Below are positions 56,509-64,000 of a stretch of 64,000 nt of DNA, piece after piece. A program made the position numbers and the translations under genes. This DNA is from AC-49 sp963817035 (GTDB taxonomy: Bacteria; Actinomycetota; Thermoleophilia; Solirubrobacterales; Solirubrobacteraceae): contig CAWFMM010000004.1 of NCBI GenBank assembly GCA_963817035.1, positions 930,001 through 994,000 on the forward strand, in the 5' to 3' direction. Positions within the stretch are counted from its first letter, which is position 1. Each line of letters starts with the position of its first letter. A model generated the notes under the pieces. The model saw only the letters and a list, made by a program, of their open reading frames with translations. It made no database searches and was not told the origin of the DNA.

Positions 56509-57422
56509 GCGGGCGCTCCGATCTTCTCGCGGATCAGGTTGGGGATCTCGGAGATCTCCTCGGCCACGGTGATCCCGGCCTCGGCGAGGCGCGCGATCTT
56601 CTCGCTCGCCGTGTCCTCCTTGCCCTCGACGATCGTGCCGGCGTGGCCGAAGCTCATGCCGGGCATCTCGTCCATGAAGCGGCCGGCCATGAACGCGACG
56701 ATCGGCAGGCGCGAGTTGTTCTCGGTCACCCAGCGCGCGAGCTCGGCCTCCATGCGGCCACCGGGCTCGGTGTAGATGACGATCGCCTGGGTCTCCTCGT
56801 CGGCCTCGAACAGCGGCATCAGCTCGGCGTAGCTCGAGCCGATGATCGCGTCGCCGCCGATCGACACCGCAGTCGACTGGCCGAGCCCCGCAGCGGTCAG
56901 CGTCGAGCTCATCTCGGTCGTCATGCCGCCCGAGCGGCTGATGACGCCGACCGAGCCGGGCGTGTAGGACTTCTCCGCGTCCTTGGCCGGGCCGCCGATG
57001 CCGCCCATCTTGATCACGTCGGGAACGATGATCCCGAGGCAGTTGGGGCCGATGATCCGCGCGCCGCGCAGCGCCGCGAGCTCGACCATCTGGGCGACGT
57101 CACGGCGCGGGATGCGCTCGGTGACGATGACGATCAGCTCGATGCCGTTCTCGATCGCCTCGATCACCGCATCCTTGGTGAACGCGGGGGGGACGGTGAC
57201 GACCGAGCCGGTGATCTTCGAGCCGTGGTGCTCGACCGCCTGGGCGACGGTGTCGAAGACCGGCACGCCGTGGACCTCGCGGCCGAGGCGCCCCGGCGTC
57301 ACGCCGCCGACGATCTTTGCGCCTGCGCCGTAGTCGATGCACTCGCGCGTGAGGTTGACGGCCTCGCGGCCGGTGATGCCCTGGACGATGAACGTCGTGT
57401 CGGCGTCGATCAGGATGCTCAT
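56505..57422 (-). CDS. sucD: Succinyl-CoA synthetase alpha-subunit family protein (SucD-like)
   Basis: 305 residues from the ATG at 57422. CoA-binding domain: IVQGITGREAVNLTRECIDY, IVGGVTPGRLGREVHGVPVF, and VSIGGDAIIGSSYAELMPLF. The phosphohistidine is His260 in GMSFGHAGTIVEGKEDTASE. It overlaps the SucC-like stop by 4 nt. The family includes succinyl-CoA synthetase, malate-CoA ligase (MtkB) and related ligases. The CitE-like lyase and MaoC hydratase genes nearby leave the acid used (succinate, malate, itaconate or mesaconate) open. Confidence 0.9.
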   Translation of the reverse strand: MSILIDADTTFIVQGITGREAVNLTRECIDYGAGAKIVGGVTPGRLGREVHGVPVFDTVAQAVEHHGSKITGSVVTVPPAFTKDAVIEAIENGIELIVIVTERIPRRDVAQMVELAALRGARIIGPNCLGIIVPDVIKMGGIGGPAKDAEKSYTPGSVGVISRSGGMTTEMSSTLTAAGLGQSTAVSIGGDAIIGSSYAELMPLFEADEETQAIVIYTEPGGRMEAELARWVTENNSRLPIVAFMAGRFMDEMPGMSFGHAGTIVEGKEDTASEKIARLAEAGITVAEEISEIPNLIREKIGAPA

Positions 57423-58621
57423 GTATTCGCCCCTTCGACTGCGAGGCGCGCGGCCTCGTGCAGCGACGTCGTGCGGTCGGCGTAGCGCACGCCGTAGTGG
57501 TCGAGGATCTTGAAGCCCTCTTCCTCCCAGGCGCCGGGGATGCGGAAGATCGAGATCTTCTTCGCCGGGTCGTAACCCAGTTCGAGACAGGCTTTGATGA
57601 CGCCGCGGGCGACGATGTCGACGCGGGTGTTCGAGACGATCGACATCATCACCGCGATCTTGTCGACGCCTGGCTTCGAGAGCACGAGCTTGGCGAGTCC
57701 GCACGCCTTCTCGACGGATGGGTTCCCGCCGATCTCGCAGTAGTTGGCCGGCTTGCCGCCGTGGGCGCGGACCGCGTCGAACAGGGTCAGCGAGCCGCCG
57801 CCGGCGCCGATGACCAGACCGAGGTCGCCGTCGAACTCGGTGACGTTGCCGGCCACGCCGCGGTGCGAGGAGGCGTCGACCGCCTCGCCGGCGAGCTCGA
57901 ACTCGGTCGGCTCGCGCGCCTGGCGCGTCTCGTCGTCGCCGACGCCGAGATCCTTCAACAGCGCCGCGTGGCGCCCGCGTGCCTCGTTCTCCATGTCCAT
58001 GTGGGCGTCGAGCGCGACGAACGAGCCGTCCTTGAGCTTGCCGAGCGGATTGATCTCGGCGAGCGTCATGTCGTTGTCGACGAACAGCTTGGCCAGCTTG
58101 GTGATGATCGGGACGAGCTTGTTCAAGTCCGAGCCGGTCACGCCGGTGGAGGCGATGACCTCCTTGGCGATGTACTCCGAGAACGGCAGGATGTTCGAGA
58201 AGTGCCGGCGGCCGACCTTGTCGGGCTGCTCCTCGGCGACCTGCTCGATGTCGATGCCGCCGACGGGGGAGAAGATGATCACCGGCTGCTTGCGCAGGCC
58301 GTCCCAGACGACGCCCGCGTAGAACTCCTGATCGATGTCGGCGCGCGGGTCGACGAGCACCCCACGCGGGACGTGGCCGTTGATCTCGAGCTTGAGGACA
58401 TCGGCTGCGTGCGCCTGTGCCTCCTCGGGCGTGTCGGCGAACTGCACGCCGCCGGCCTTCATCCGCCCGCCGGTCAGGACCTGGGACTTGATCACCGTCG
58501 GCCCGCCGATCCGTGCCGCGATCTCGCGGGCCTCGGCGGCGTCGGTCGTGAAACCGAAGTCGGTGACCGGGATTCCGGCCCGCTTGACGATCTCTCGGGC
58601 CTCGTATTCGAAGAAGCGCAT
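57419..58621 (-). CDS. sucC: Succinyl-CoA synthetase beta-subunit family protein (SucC-like, ATP-grasp)
   Basis: 400 residues from the ATG at 58621. N-terminal ATP-grasp: RFFEYEAREIVKRAGIPVTD, GPTVIKSQVLTGGRMKAGGV, DMTLAEINPLGKLKDGSFVA (Mg-binding) and ALDAHMDMENEARGRH. C-terminal ligase domain: GLVIGAGGGSLTLFDAVRAH, GKPANYCEIGGNPSVEKACG and ISIFRIPGAWEEEGF. The sequence departs from the well-conserved housekeeping SucC in many places (KSQVLTGGRMKAGG instead of K-x-QV-x-x-GGRGKAGG), so a different acid substrate is possible. It lies 47 nt after the CitE-like gene on the same strand. Confidence 0.88.
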   Translation of the reverse strand: MRFFEYEAREIVKRAGIPVTDFGFTTDAAEAREIAARIGGPTVIKSQVLTGGRMKAGGVQFADTPEEAQAHAADVLKLEINGHVPRGVLVDPRADIDQEFYAGVVWDGLRKQPVIIFSPVGGIDIEQVAEEQPDKVGRRHFSNILPFSEYIAKEVIASTGVTGSDLNKLVPIITKLAKLFVDNDMTLAEINPLGKLKDGSFVALDAHMDMENEARGRHAALLKDLGVGDDETRQAREPTEFELAGEAVDASSHRGVAGNVTEFDGDLGLVIGAGGGSLTLFDAVRAHGGKPANYCEIGGNPSVEKACGLAKLVLSKPGVDKIAVMMSIVSNTRVDIVARGVIKACLELGYDPAKKISIFRIPGAWEEEGFKILDHYGVRYADRTTSLHEAARLAVEGANT

Positions 58622-58668
58622 GCGGCGCGGAACCCTATCTGGATAGGTGCAACCGGGCCGTTTTGGGC

Positions 58669-59733
58669 TCAGGCCGGCGTCGGCTGCGCCGCGTAGGCCT
58701 CGGCCAGCTCCGGGTCCTTGCGCGCGAGCATGTCGGCGAGTCCGACCATGACCTGGCACTGCTTCCACGTCGCGTCGTCCTGCATCTTGCCGTCGATCAT
58801 GTGGACGCCGCGGCCGTCGGGGATCGCCTCGATCACCTTACGGGCGAAGCGCACCTCCTCGGGGTCGGGCGAGAAGACCTTCTTGGCGATCGCGATCTGC
58901 GCGGGGTGCAGCGACCAGGCGCCGACACAGCCGAGCAGGAACGCGGCGCGGAACTGGGTCTCGCAGCCGAGCTCGTCGCGGATGTCGCCGTAGGGGCCGT
59001 AGAACGGCAGCGCGCCGACCGACGTGCACGCGTCGACCATGCGGGCGATCGAGTAGTGCCACGGGTCCTGCTGGTAGCTGTCGCGCGGCGCGTCGGCGTC
59101 GTCGGGATCGGGGTCGGCGATCGTCCGGTAGCCGGGGTGGCCGCCGCCGACGCGCGTCGTCTTCATCCGTCGCGAGGCGGCGAGGTCGGCCGGGCCGAAG
59201 CTCATGCCCTGGATACGCGGCGACGCGCAGGCGATCTCCTCGAGGTTGGCGACGCCCTGGGCGGTCTCGAGGATCGCGTGGATCAGGATCGGCTTGTCGA
59301 GCCCGGCCTTCGCCTCGAGCTGGGCGAGCAGGCGGTCGACGTAGTGGATGTCCCACGGGCCCTCGACCTTGGGGACCATGATCACCGACAGCTTGCTGCC
59401 GATCTCGGTGACGAGCTCGGTGATGTCGTCGAGCATCCAGGGTGAGGCGAGCTCGTTGATGCGCGTCCACAGGGCGGTGTCACCGAGCTCGAACTCGCGC
59501 CCGACCTTGATCAGGCCCGCGCGGGCCTCGAGCTTGCGATCGACCGGGACGGCGTCCTCGAGGTTGCCGAGCAGGATGTCGACCGTCGGTGCGATGGCGG
59601 GCACCTTGGCGACCATCTTCTCGTTGGAGAAGTCCAGGAAATGGATCATCCGGGAGGGCGGGAACGGGATGGCGGTGATCGGCTCGGGGGCGCCGATGGC
59701 CAGCGGCTTGAAGAAGTCTCGGGGGTTGCGCAT
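58669..59733 (-). CDS. CitE-like CoA-ester lyase (HpcH/HpaI aldolase superfamily)
   Basis: 354 residues. Catalytic and metal-binding segments: LLGNLEDAVPVDRKLEARAG, WTRINELASPWMLDDI, VIMVPKVEGPWDIHYVDRLL, HAILETAQGVANLEEIACAS and the C-terminal GCVGAWSLHPAQIAIAKKVF with SPDPEEVRFARKVIEA. These are shared by malyl-CoA, beta-methylmalyl-CoA and citramalyl-CoA lyases. The long insert (RMKTTRVGGGHPGYRTIADP...) is like that of the longer actinobacterial members. With SucCD-like ligase downstream and MaoC hydratase and PckG beyond, it fits a path of the type acid to CoA-ester to hydrated CoA-ester to cleavage. The actual substrate cannot be decided. Confidence 0.87.
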   Translation of the reverse strand: MRNPRDFFKPLAIGAPEPITAIPFPPSRMIHFLDFSNEKMVAKVPAIAPTVDILLGNLEDAVPVDRKLEARAGLIKVGREFELGDTALWTRINELASPWMLDDITELVTEIGSKLSVIMVPKVEGPWDIHYVDRLLAQLEAKAGLDKPILIHAILETAQGVANLEEIACASPRIQGMSFGPADLAASRRMKTTRVGGGHPGYRTIADPDPDDADAPRDSYQQDPWHYSIARMVDACTSVGALPFYGPYGDIRDELGCETQFRAAFLLGCVGAWSLHPAQIAIAKKVFSPDPEEVRFARKVIEAIPDGRGVHMIDGKMQDDATWKQCQVMVGLADMLARKDPELAEAYAAQPTPA

Positions 59734-59746
59734 ACGTGGGCCAAGC

Positions 59747-60730
59747 CTATCGCCGGAGGATGGTTGAGATGAGGTTCATCGTTCGGGCGCCGTCCCGTGT
59801 GACGTCGTCGTAGGTGAGGCGCAGCGTCCGATAGCCGAGCGCGGTCAGCGTCGCGTCTCGGTTTCTGTCTCGCTGGAACGCGCTCGGCGTTCCGTGCGTC
59901 GCGTACGTGTCGAGCTCGATCGCCACGCGCTGCTTGACGAACAGCGCATCGATGGAGAAGTGGCTGCCGTCGTCGAGGGTGATCGGTTGGTTCATCAGGA
60001 AGGGCGGGAGGTTGTGGTGGCGGGCAAGGGCGAGGAAGCGCTCTTCGTGCTCGGCGTGGGTGATCGTCGGGCCTTCGTCGTGGTGTCGTCGGAGCAGGGC
60101 CTTCAGGGTTCTGACGCCCCTGGGCCGCGCCACCCGATCGAGCACCTCGGCGATCGCGGTCAGGTCCAGGACGTGCTGGTGGCTGGCCTGCTCGAGCGCC
60201 CGCTCGAGCTCTCTGCGCTTGGCCACGCCGGCGAGGTCGACGAGCGTTCTCGCGACGCTGGTGGTCGGGACTCCGTCGACCTCGCTCAGGTCCTGGGCGG
60301 CGAGGGCGGTCGGGCGATGGATGCGAATGCCGGCGTGCGCGCGGCCTGAACGGTCCGGCACGGCGACATCAATGGCGCCTCGTTCGCTGACGGGCCAATC
60401 CCTCCGTGCCGCCGCCGATCGCTTGCTCAGCGCGGCGCCCGGCCCGCACGCCAACACCGCCGCGATCCATCGCCCGCGCCTGCTCACCCTCCGGTGGCCG
60501 ACGGCGTAGACCCCGGGGTGCACCACGTGCAGTCGTCCTGTGGTCAGTCGCCAGTCGATCCCGTCCTTCGTCACGCCGATCGCCGCCAGTTGCGACCGCG
60601 CGATCACCCCGTCCTGTGCCGTCGCGACCCGCGCAATCTCCTCTCCAATCCATCGAGGGCCGAATCGACCGGAAATAACACGGTCGATTCGGCCCTCGAT
60701 GGACTCCGGTGGTCGATGGCCGGCCGGCAT
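59747..60730 (-). CDS. AbiEi-like N-terminal / DUF559 endonuclease-like protein
   Basis: 327 residues. The N-terminal half resembles the AbiEi antitoxin winged helix (ATAQDGVIARSQLAAIGVTK, DWRLTTGRLHVVHPGVYAVG). A middle domain follows (VPTTSVARTLVDLAGVAKRR), and the end is a DUF559/Vsr-like nuclease fold (FSIDALFVKQRVAIELDTYA, HGTPSAFQRDRNRDATLTAL, GYRTLRLTYDDV) with Asp and Glu-x-Asp in place of PD-(D/E)xK. These stand-alone proteins are common and often multicopy in this lineage; their role is not known, and a phage-defence or recombination role is only a guess. The first 28 codons contain a 55-nt hairpin (60649-60703), which also codes SIEGRIDR on the opposite strand. Confidence 0.8.
   Translation of the reverse strand: MPAGHRPPESIEGRIDRVISGRFGPRWIGEEIARVATAQDGVIARSQLAAIGVTKDGIDWRLTTGRLHVVHPGVYAVGHRRVSRRGRWIAAVLACGPGAALSKRSAAARRDWPVSERGAIDVAVPDRSGRAHAGIRIHRPTALAAQDLSEVDGVPTTSVARTLVDLAGVAKRRELERALEQASHQHVLDLTAIAEVLDRVARPRGVRTLKALLRRHHDEGPTITHAEHEERFLALARHHNLPPFLMNQPITLDDGSHFSIDALFVKQRVAIELDTYATHGTPSAFQRDRNRDATLTALGYRTLRLTYDDVTRDGARTMNLISTILRR
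60649..60703. repeat. Perfect 23-bp inverted repeat with 9-nt loop
   Basis: The left arm starts TCCATCGAGGGCCG at 60649 and the right arm ends at 60703. All 23 pairs match, and the loop is GAAATAACA at 60672-60680. It lies in the first codons of the DUF559 gene and about 90 nt upstream of the divergent MaoC gene. There is no T-run. It is too long and perfect for chance; candidates are a mobile hairpin element, a cruciform-type regulatory site, or a fold that hides the ribosome site. Confidence 0.85.
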
Positions 60731-60792
60731 GGCCCAAGCGTGCGTGGGGGCGCGTGACGGAACAAGACGCGTCTGCGGGAGAATGGGCGCAT

Positions 60793-61308
60793 ATGACCAA
60801 CGAAACCCACGCCCTGGAGACCGACCAGGCGGCTCGCGAGGCCCACGGAGGCCATCCCTACGGCCGCTACCTCGAGGAGTTCGAGGTCGGCGACGTCTAC
60901 AAGCACTGGCCGGCCAAGACCGTTACTGAGTCAGACGACCATCTCTTCTGCCTGATCACGATGAATCACCACCCGCTGCACCTCAACGACGTTTACGCCG
61001 CCGAGTCCCAGCAGGGCCAGAACGTCGTCGTCGGTCCGCTCGTCTACTCGCTCGCGCTGGGCATGAGCGTCTCGGACGTCAGCGGCAAGGCGATCGCCAA
61101 CCTGGCGACCGACGAGCTGTCGCACCCGGCGCCGGTCTTTCACGGTGACACGCTCTACGTCGAGTCTGAAGTGCTCGAGAAGCGCGAGTCGCAGACCAAG
61201 CTCGATCGCGGAACCGTTCGCGTCCACACCCGCGTGTACAAGCAGGACGGTACGCTGGTCGCCGAGTTCAAGCGCCTGGTGCTTGTCCCACGCAAGCACG
61301 TCGGATGA
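60793..61308 (+). CDS. MaoC-like (R)-enoyl-CoA hydratase, mesaconyl-/itaconyl-CoA hydratase type
   Basis: 171 residues. Motifs: YGRYLEEFEVGDVYKHWPAK, SDDHLFCLITMNHHPLHLND (the hydratase-2 Asp...His motif), VGPLVYSLALGMSVSDVSGK and HPAPVFHGDTLYVESEVLEK, a hot-dog fold. The sequence VFHGDTL-x-V-x-SEVLEKRES is typical of MaoC-family mesaconyl-CoA hydratases and related enzymes. The ATG at 60793 has GGGAGA about 10 nt before it; a longer frame from 60709 adds 28 poorly structured residues. It lies 84 nt before PEP carboxykinase on the same strand and probably serves the same CoA-ester path as the CitE-like lyase. Confidence 0.85.
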   Translation: MTNETHALETDQAAREAHGGHPYGRYLEEFEVGDVYKHWPAKTVTESDDHLFCLITMNHHPLHLNDVYAAESQQGQNVVVGPLVYSLALGMSVSDVSGKAIANLATDELSHPAPVFHGDTLYVESEVLEKRESQTKLDRGTVRVHTRVYKQDGTLVAEFKRLVLVPRKHVG

Positions 61309-61392
61309 CGCACCGGCTGCAATGATGCCCGCTTTCGCCAGGTAGGGCAAAGTCCCAGAAGCCGTCCGGAAGTGCCGGAAGAGGAGACGCAC

Positions 61393-63189
61393 GTGAGCAC
61401 GACAGCCGTTCCGACAGAGCATCAGAAACTCCTGAAGTGGGTGGACGAGGTCACCGAGCTGACCCGGCCCGACCAGGTCTACTGGTGCGACGGATCGGCG
61501 GAGGAGTACGACCGCCTCACGCAGGAGCTGGTCGACGCCGGCACCTTCGAGCGTCTCAGTGACGCCAAGCGGCCGAACTCCTATCTCGCGCTGTCTGACC
61601 CACGCGATGTCGCGCGCGTCGAGGACCGCACGATCATCTCCTCGGCGACGCAAGACGGCGCCGGCCCGACGAACAACTGGCGCGACCCGACCGAGATGCG
61701 CGAGGAGCTCACCGAGCTGTTCGCCGGCTCGATGACCGGCCGCACGATGTACGTCGTCCCGTTCTCGATGGGCCCGCTCGGCTCCGACAAGTCGCACATC
61801 GGCATCCAGCTCACCGACTCGGCCTACGTCGCGGTCTCGATGCGGATCATGACTCGCATCGGCGCCGGCGCGCTCGAGGTCCTCGGCGACACCGGCGAGT
61901 TCGTCCCGTGTCTGCACTCGGTCGGCGCGCCGCTGGCCGAGGGCGAGCACGACGTGCCGTGGCCGTGCAACGAGGACAAGTACATCGTGCACTTCCCCGA
62001 GAGCCGCGAGATCTGGTCCTACGGGTCGGGCTATGGTGGCAACGCGTTGCTGGGCAAGAAGTGCTTCGCGCTGCGGATCGCCTCGACGATGGCCCGCGAC
62101 GAGGGCTGGATGGCCGAGCACATGCTGATCCTCAAGCTCACGTCGCCCGAGGGCGTCGTGAAGTTCGTCGCCGGCGCGTTCCCGAGCGCGTGCGGCAAGA
62201 CCAACCTGGCGATGCTGGTCCCGACGATCGAGGGCTGGACCGTCGAGACGGTCGGCGACGACATCGCGTGGATGAAGTTCGGCGCCGATGGCCGCCTCTA
62301 CGCGGTCAATCCCGAGTACGGCTTCTTCGGCGTTGCGCCAGGCACGGGGGAGGACACCAACCCCAACGCGATGGCGACGATCCACGACTCCACCGTCTTC
62401 ACCAACTGCGCCAAGACCGACGATGGCGACATCTGGTGGGAGGGGATGACACCCGAGAAGCCGGCGCACCTGATCGACTGGAAGGGCAACGACTGGACGC
62501 CCGACTCCGAGACGCCGGCCGCGCATCCCAACGCCCGCTTCTGCGTCAACGCCGACAGGTGCCCGTCGATTGCCGCCGAGTGGGAGGACCCGGCCGGTGT
62601 GCCGATCGACGCGTTCCTGTTCGGTGGTCGCCGCGCGACCGTCGTGCCGCTCGTCCGCGAGGCGTTCGACTGGGAGCACGCGGTGTTCCTCGGCGCGACG
62701 ATGAGCTCGGAGACGACGGCGGCCCAGGCCGGCGCCGTCGGCGCGCTGCGCTTCGACCCGATGGCGATGCTCCCGTTCTGCGGTTACAACATGGCCGACT
62801 ACTTCGCCCACTGGCTGAAGATCGGCGAGACGCAGGGCGCCCAGCTCCCGCGCGTCTTCTACGTCAACTGGTTTCGCAAGGACGACGACGGTCACTTCCT
62901 GTGGCCCGGGTTCGGCGAGAACAGCCGCGTGCTCGAGTGGGTCTTCCGGCGCTGCGAGGACGCCCTCGAGGCCATCGAGACCCCGATCGGACTTGTCCCG
63001 CGCCTGCAGGACCTCAACACCAAGGGGCTCGAGCTCGACCCCGAGGCGCTCGAGGACCTGCTGACCGTCGACACCGCGCTCGCCGCGGCGGAGCTCCCAC
63101 AGACGCGCGAGCACCTCGAGCGCTTCGGCGACCGTCTGCCGCAGTCGCTGCGCGACGAGCTGTCGGCGCTCGAGCAGCGCCTGGCGTAG
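61393..63189 (+). CDS. pckG: Phosphoenolpyruvate carboxykinase (GTP)
   Basis: 598 residues. GTG at 61393 follows GAGGAG by 6 nt, which decides it over a GTG at 61372. Motifs: VYWCDGSAEEYDRLTQELVD, the substrate loop RTMYVVPFSMGPLGSDKSHI, YGGNALLGKKCFALRIAS, the P-loop AFPSACGKTNLAMLVP (kinase-1a), VGDDIAWMKF (kinase-2) and the nucleotide motif GGRRATVVPLVREAFDWEHA, then FLGATMSSETTAAQAGAVGA and FCGYNMADYFAHWL. It makes PEP from oxaloacetate with GTP, the entry to gluconeogenesis. Placed after CoA-ester genes, it would turn their C4 products into PEP. The methyltransferase gene starts 4 nt after its stop. Confidence 0.96.
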   Translation: MSTTAVPTEHQKLLKWVDEVTELTRPDQVYWCDGSAEEYDRLTQELVDAGTFERLSDAKRPNSYLALSDPRDVARVEDRTIISSATQDGAGPTNNWRDPTEMREELTELFAGSMTGRTMYVVPFSMGPLGSDKSHIGIQLTDSAYVAVSMRIMTRIGAGALEVLGDTGEFVPCLHSVGAPLAEGEHDVPWPCNEDKYIVHFPESREIWSYGSGYGGNALLGKKCFALRIASTMARDEGWMAEHMLILKLTSPEGVVKFVAGAFPSACGKTNLAMLVPTIEGWTVETVGDDIAWMKFGADGRLYAVNPEYGFFGVAPGTGEDTNPNAMATIHDSTVFTNCAKTDDGDIWWEGMTPEKPAHLIDWKGNDWTPDSETPAAHPNARFCVNADRCPSIAAEWEDPAGVPIDAFLFGGRRATVVPLVREAFDWEHAVFLGATMSSETTAAQAGAVGALRFDPMAMLPFCGYNMADYFAHWLKIGETQGAQLPRVFYVNWFRKDDDGHFLWPGFGENSRVLEWVFRRCEDALEAIETPIGLVPRLQDLNTKGLELDPEALEDLLTVDTALAAAELPQTREHLERFGDRLPQSLRDELSALEQRLA

Positions 63190-63192
63190 CCC

Positions 63193-63903
63193 GTGGCGCT
63201 CCCGTACGGCGACCTCGTCGCGCGTCACGGGCTCTCGGACAGTCACCGGCTCGTGCTCGCCGCGGTTCCCGACGGGAGCCGTGTGCTCGACGTCGGCTGC
63301 GCCACGGGCTATCTCGCGGAGGCGCTGCGCGAGCGCGGGTGCTGGGTGGTGGGCATCGAGCCCGACCCGTCGGCCGCGGCCGCTGCGCGACAGCGCTGCG
63401 ACGAGGTGATCAACGCCGATGTCGAGGACCCGGCCGTGCGCGTCGCGCTGCCCGGGCCGTTCGACGCGGTCGTCTGTGCTGACGTGCTGGAGCATCTCGC
63501 CGACCCCTGGAGCGCGCTCGCGGACCTCGTCGGACTGCTCGGTCCCGATGGCGTCGCCGTGGTGTCCGTGCCCAACGCGGTGCACTGGAACGCCCGCCGC
63601 CAGATCCTGCGCGGACGCTTTCCGCTCGATGACAGCGGCACGTTCGACCGCACCCACCTGCGCTGGTTCGACGGCCCCCACCTCCGTGAGCTCGTGGCCC
63701 GGGCCGGCCTGGTCGTGCTCGACGAGCGTCACACCTGCGCGCCGCTGCCGGCGGAGGCGCCGGTACGCCGGCTGCTGGGGGTCGATCCGCAGGCCGCCCC
63801 GGGATGGCTGCGCGCAGCGCGTCAGCGGCTGGCCGACCGTTGGCCCGGCGCGTTCGCGCTGCAGTACGTGCTGACCCTCACCACTCCTCAGGGCGTCAGC
63901 TGA
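63193..63903 (+). CDS. Class I SAM-dependent methyltransferase
   Basis: 236 residues. SAM motif SRVLDVGCATGYLAEALRER, then CWVVGIEPDPSAAAAARQRC, FDAVVCADVLEHLADPWSAL (motif II with the family Glu-His), and VAVVSVPNAVHWNARRQIL. The middle HLRWFDGPHLRELVARAGL fits methyltransferases of the Methyltransf_23 group, which often modify sugars, quinones or lipid-linked products. The start is GTG 4 nt after the pckG stop, so it may be read from the same mRNA, but the tasks look unrelated. No target can be named. Confidence 0.88.
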   Translation: MALPYGDLVARHGLSDSHRLVLAAVPDGSRVLDVGCATGYLAEALRERGCWVVGIEPDPSAAAAARQRCDEVINADVEDPAVRVALPGPFDAVVCADVLEHLADPWSALADLVGLLGPDGVAVVSVPNAVHWNARRQILRGRFPLDDSGTFDRTHLRWFDGPHLRELVARAGLVVLDERHTCAPLPAEAPVRRLLGVDPQAAPGWLRAARQRLADRWPGAFALQYVLTLTTPQGVS

Positions 63904-63909
63904 GCGAGC

Positions 63910-64000
63910 TCAGTGGCGGTCGTCGGCTGCCGCGGGCGGCCGCGACTCCTCGGCCAGCGACGTGATCGAGAGGTGGCCGCGGGCCGCCGCCTCGAGCACC
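63910..64000 (-). CDS. C-terminal end of an unidentified protein (runs off the right edge)
   Basis: Only about 29 codons are visible, reading VLEAAARGHLSITSLAEESR and ending PPAAADDRH before TGA. It is open to the window edge and has normal codon use. It is convergent with the methyltransferase, with 6 nt between stops. The family cannot be told. Confidence 0.45.
   Translation of the reverse strand, partial: VLEAAARGHLSITSLAEESRPPAAADDRH

Noticed and set aside
59747..60730. Part of a type IV toxin-antitoxin (AbiE) pair
   Set aside because: No AbiEii-type nucleotidyltransferase toxin gene is adjacent; the C-terminal half is DUF559-like.
60931..63732. Long open frame on the minus strand opposite MaoC, PckG and methyltransferase
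   Set aside because: It spans three well-recognised genes on the other strand and has mirror-type composition.
1..64000. Prophage, insertion sequence, CRISPR array, rRNA or tRNA genes
   Set aside because: No transposase, integrase, phage structural gene, spaced repeat array or tRNA-like cloverleaf was recognised anywhere.

Overview
The window is very GC-rich DNA, densely packed with short or overlapping gene borders, many GTG starts and weak Shine-Dalgarno sites. The gene content fits a soil-type actinobacterium: separate LigD-type ligase and polymerase genes, a GTP-dependent PEP carboxykinase, wax-ester synthase/DGAT, a delta-9-type desaturase, and many long exported proteins with Lys/Thr-rich tails. 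It most resembles Thermoleophilia/Solirubrobacterales. That placement is inference from gene style; no rRNA or tRNA gene was seen.

Layout. 1-3230: the start of an MMPL exporter, divergent from a two-gene NHEJ pair (ligase, then LigD-type polymerase). 3231-14079: exported proteins, including a 14-repeat double beta-propeller, a large Asp-box/fibronectin-like protein and a 7-repeat FG-GAP protein, with an epoxide-hydrolase-type enzyme between them. 14141-19340: a GGDEF/HD-GYP c-di-GMP protein with a disturbed 5' end, then a PPOX protein, a YbhN-type membrane protein, a DsbA/FrnE oxidoreductase and a GAP/Sap membrane protein.

19353-26159 is the most interesting block. A PhoB-type response regulator and kinase sit beside an ApbE flavinyltransferase, a bis-heme ferric-reductase-like membrane protein, an NAD(P)H:ferredoxin reductase and a CxxHxxC ferredoxin. 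Four small signal-anchored proteins accompany them, three ending in GDD. Two promoter regions in the block carry the same three-fold CTTNNCC repeat with an 11-bp period. I read this as one regulated electron-transfer system at the membrane. 26287-29760 is a paralogue of the 8020 exported protein.

29767-36349: desaturase divergent from a NarL-type kinase/regulator pair (a DesKR-like layout), wax-ester synthase/DGAT and an OafA-type acyltransferase. 36576-38155: RidA and threonine ammonia-lyase, a natural pair. 38142-48731: an apparent amine catabolism island with SDR, aldehyde dehydrogenase, ACT-family permease, antiporter, GntR regulator, glutamine-synthetase-like ligase, choline/ethanolamine-kinase-like phosphotransferase and a dimethylglycine/sarcosine-dehydrogenase-like flavoprotein. 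48855-51903: acyl-CoA synthetase, acyl-CoA dehydrogenase and an SCP2 protein.

51921-64000: a DUF2269-like membrane protein, an exported amidase, a collagen-like/Hcp-domain exported protein whose reading frame is broken, and a methyltransferase that seems to start at CTG. Then come Fpg/Nei glycosylase without a canonical start, a one-cluster ferredoxin, SucCD-like ligase, CitE-like lyase, a DUF559 protein with a long hairpin in its 5' codons, a MaoC hydratase, PEP carboxykinase, a methyltransferase, and the end of one more gene. SucCD-like ligase, CitE-like lyase, MaoC hydratase and PckG together suggest C4/C5 dicarboxylyl-CoA metabolism feeding gluconeogenesis.
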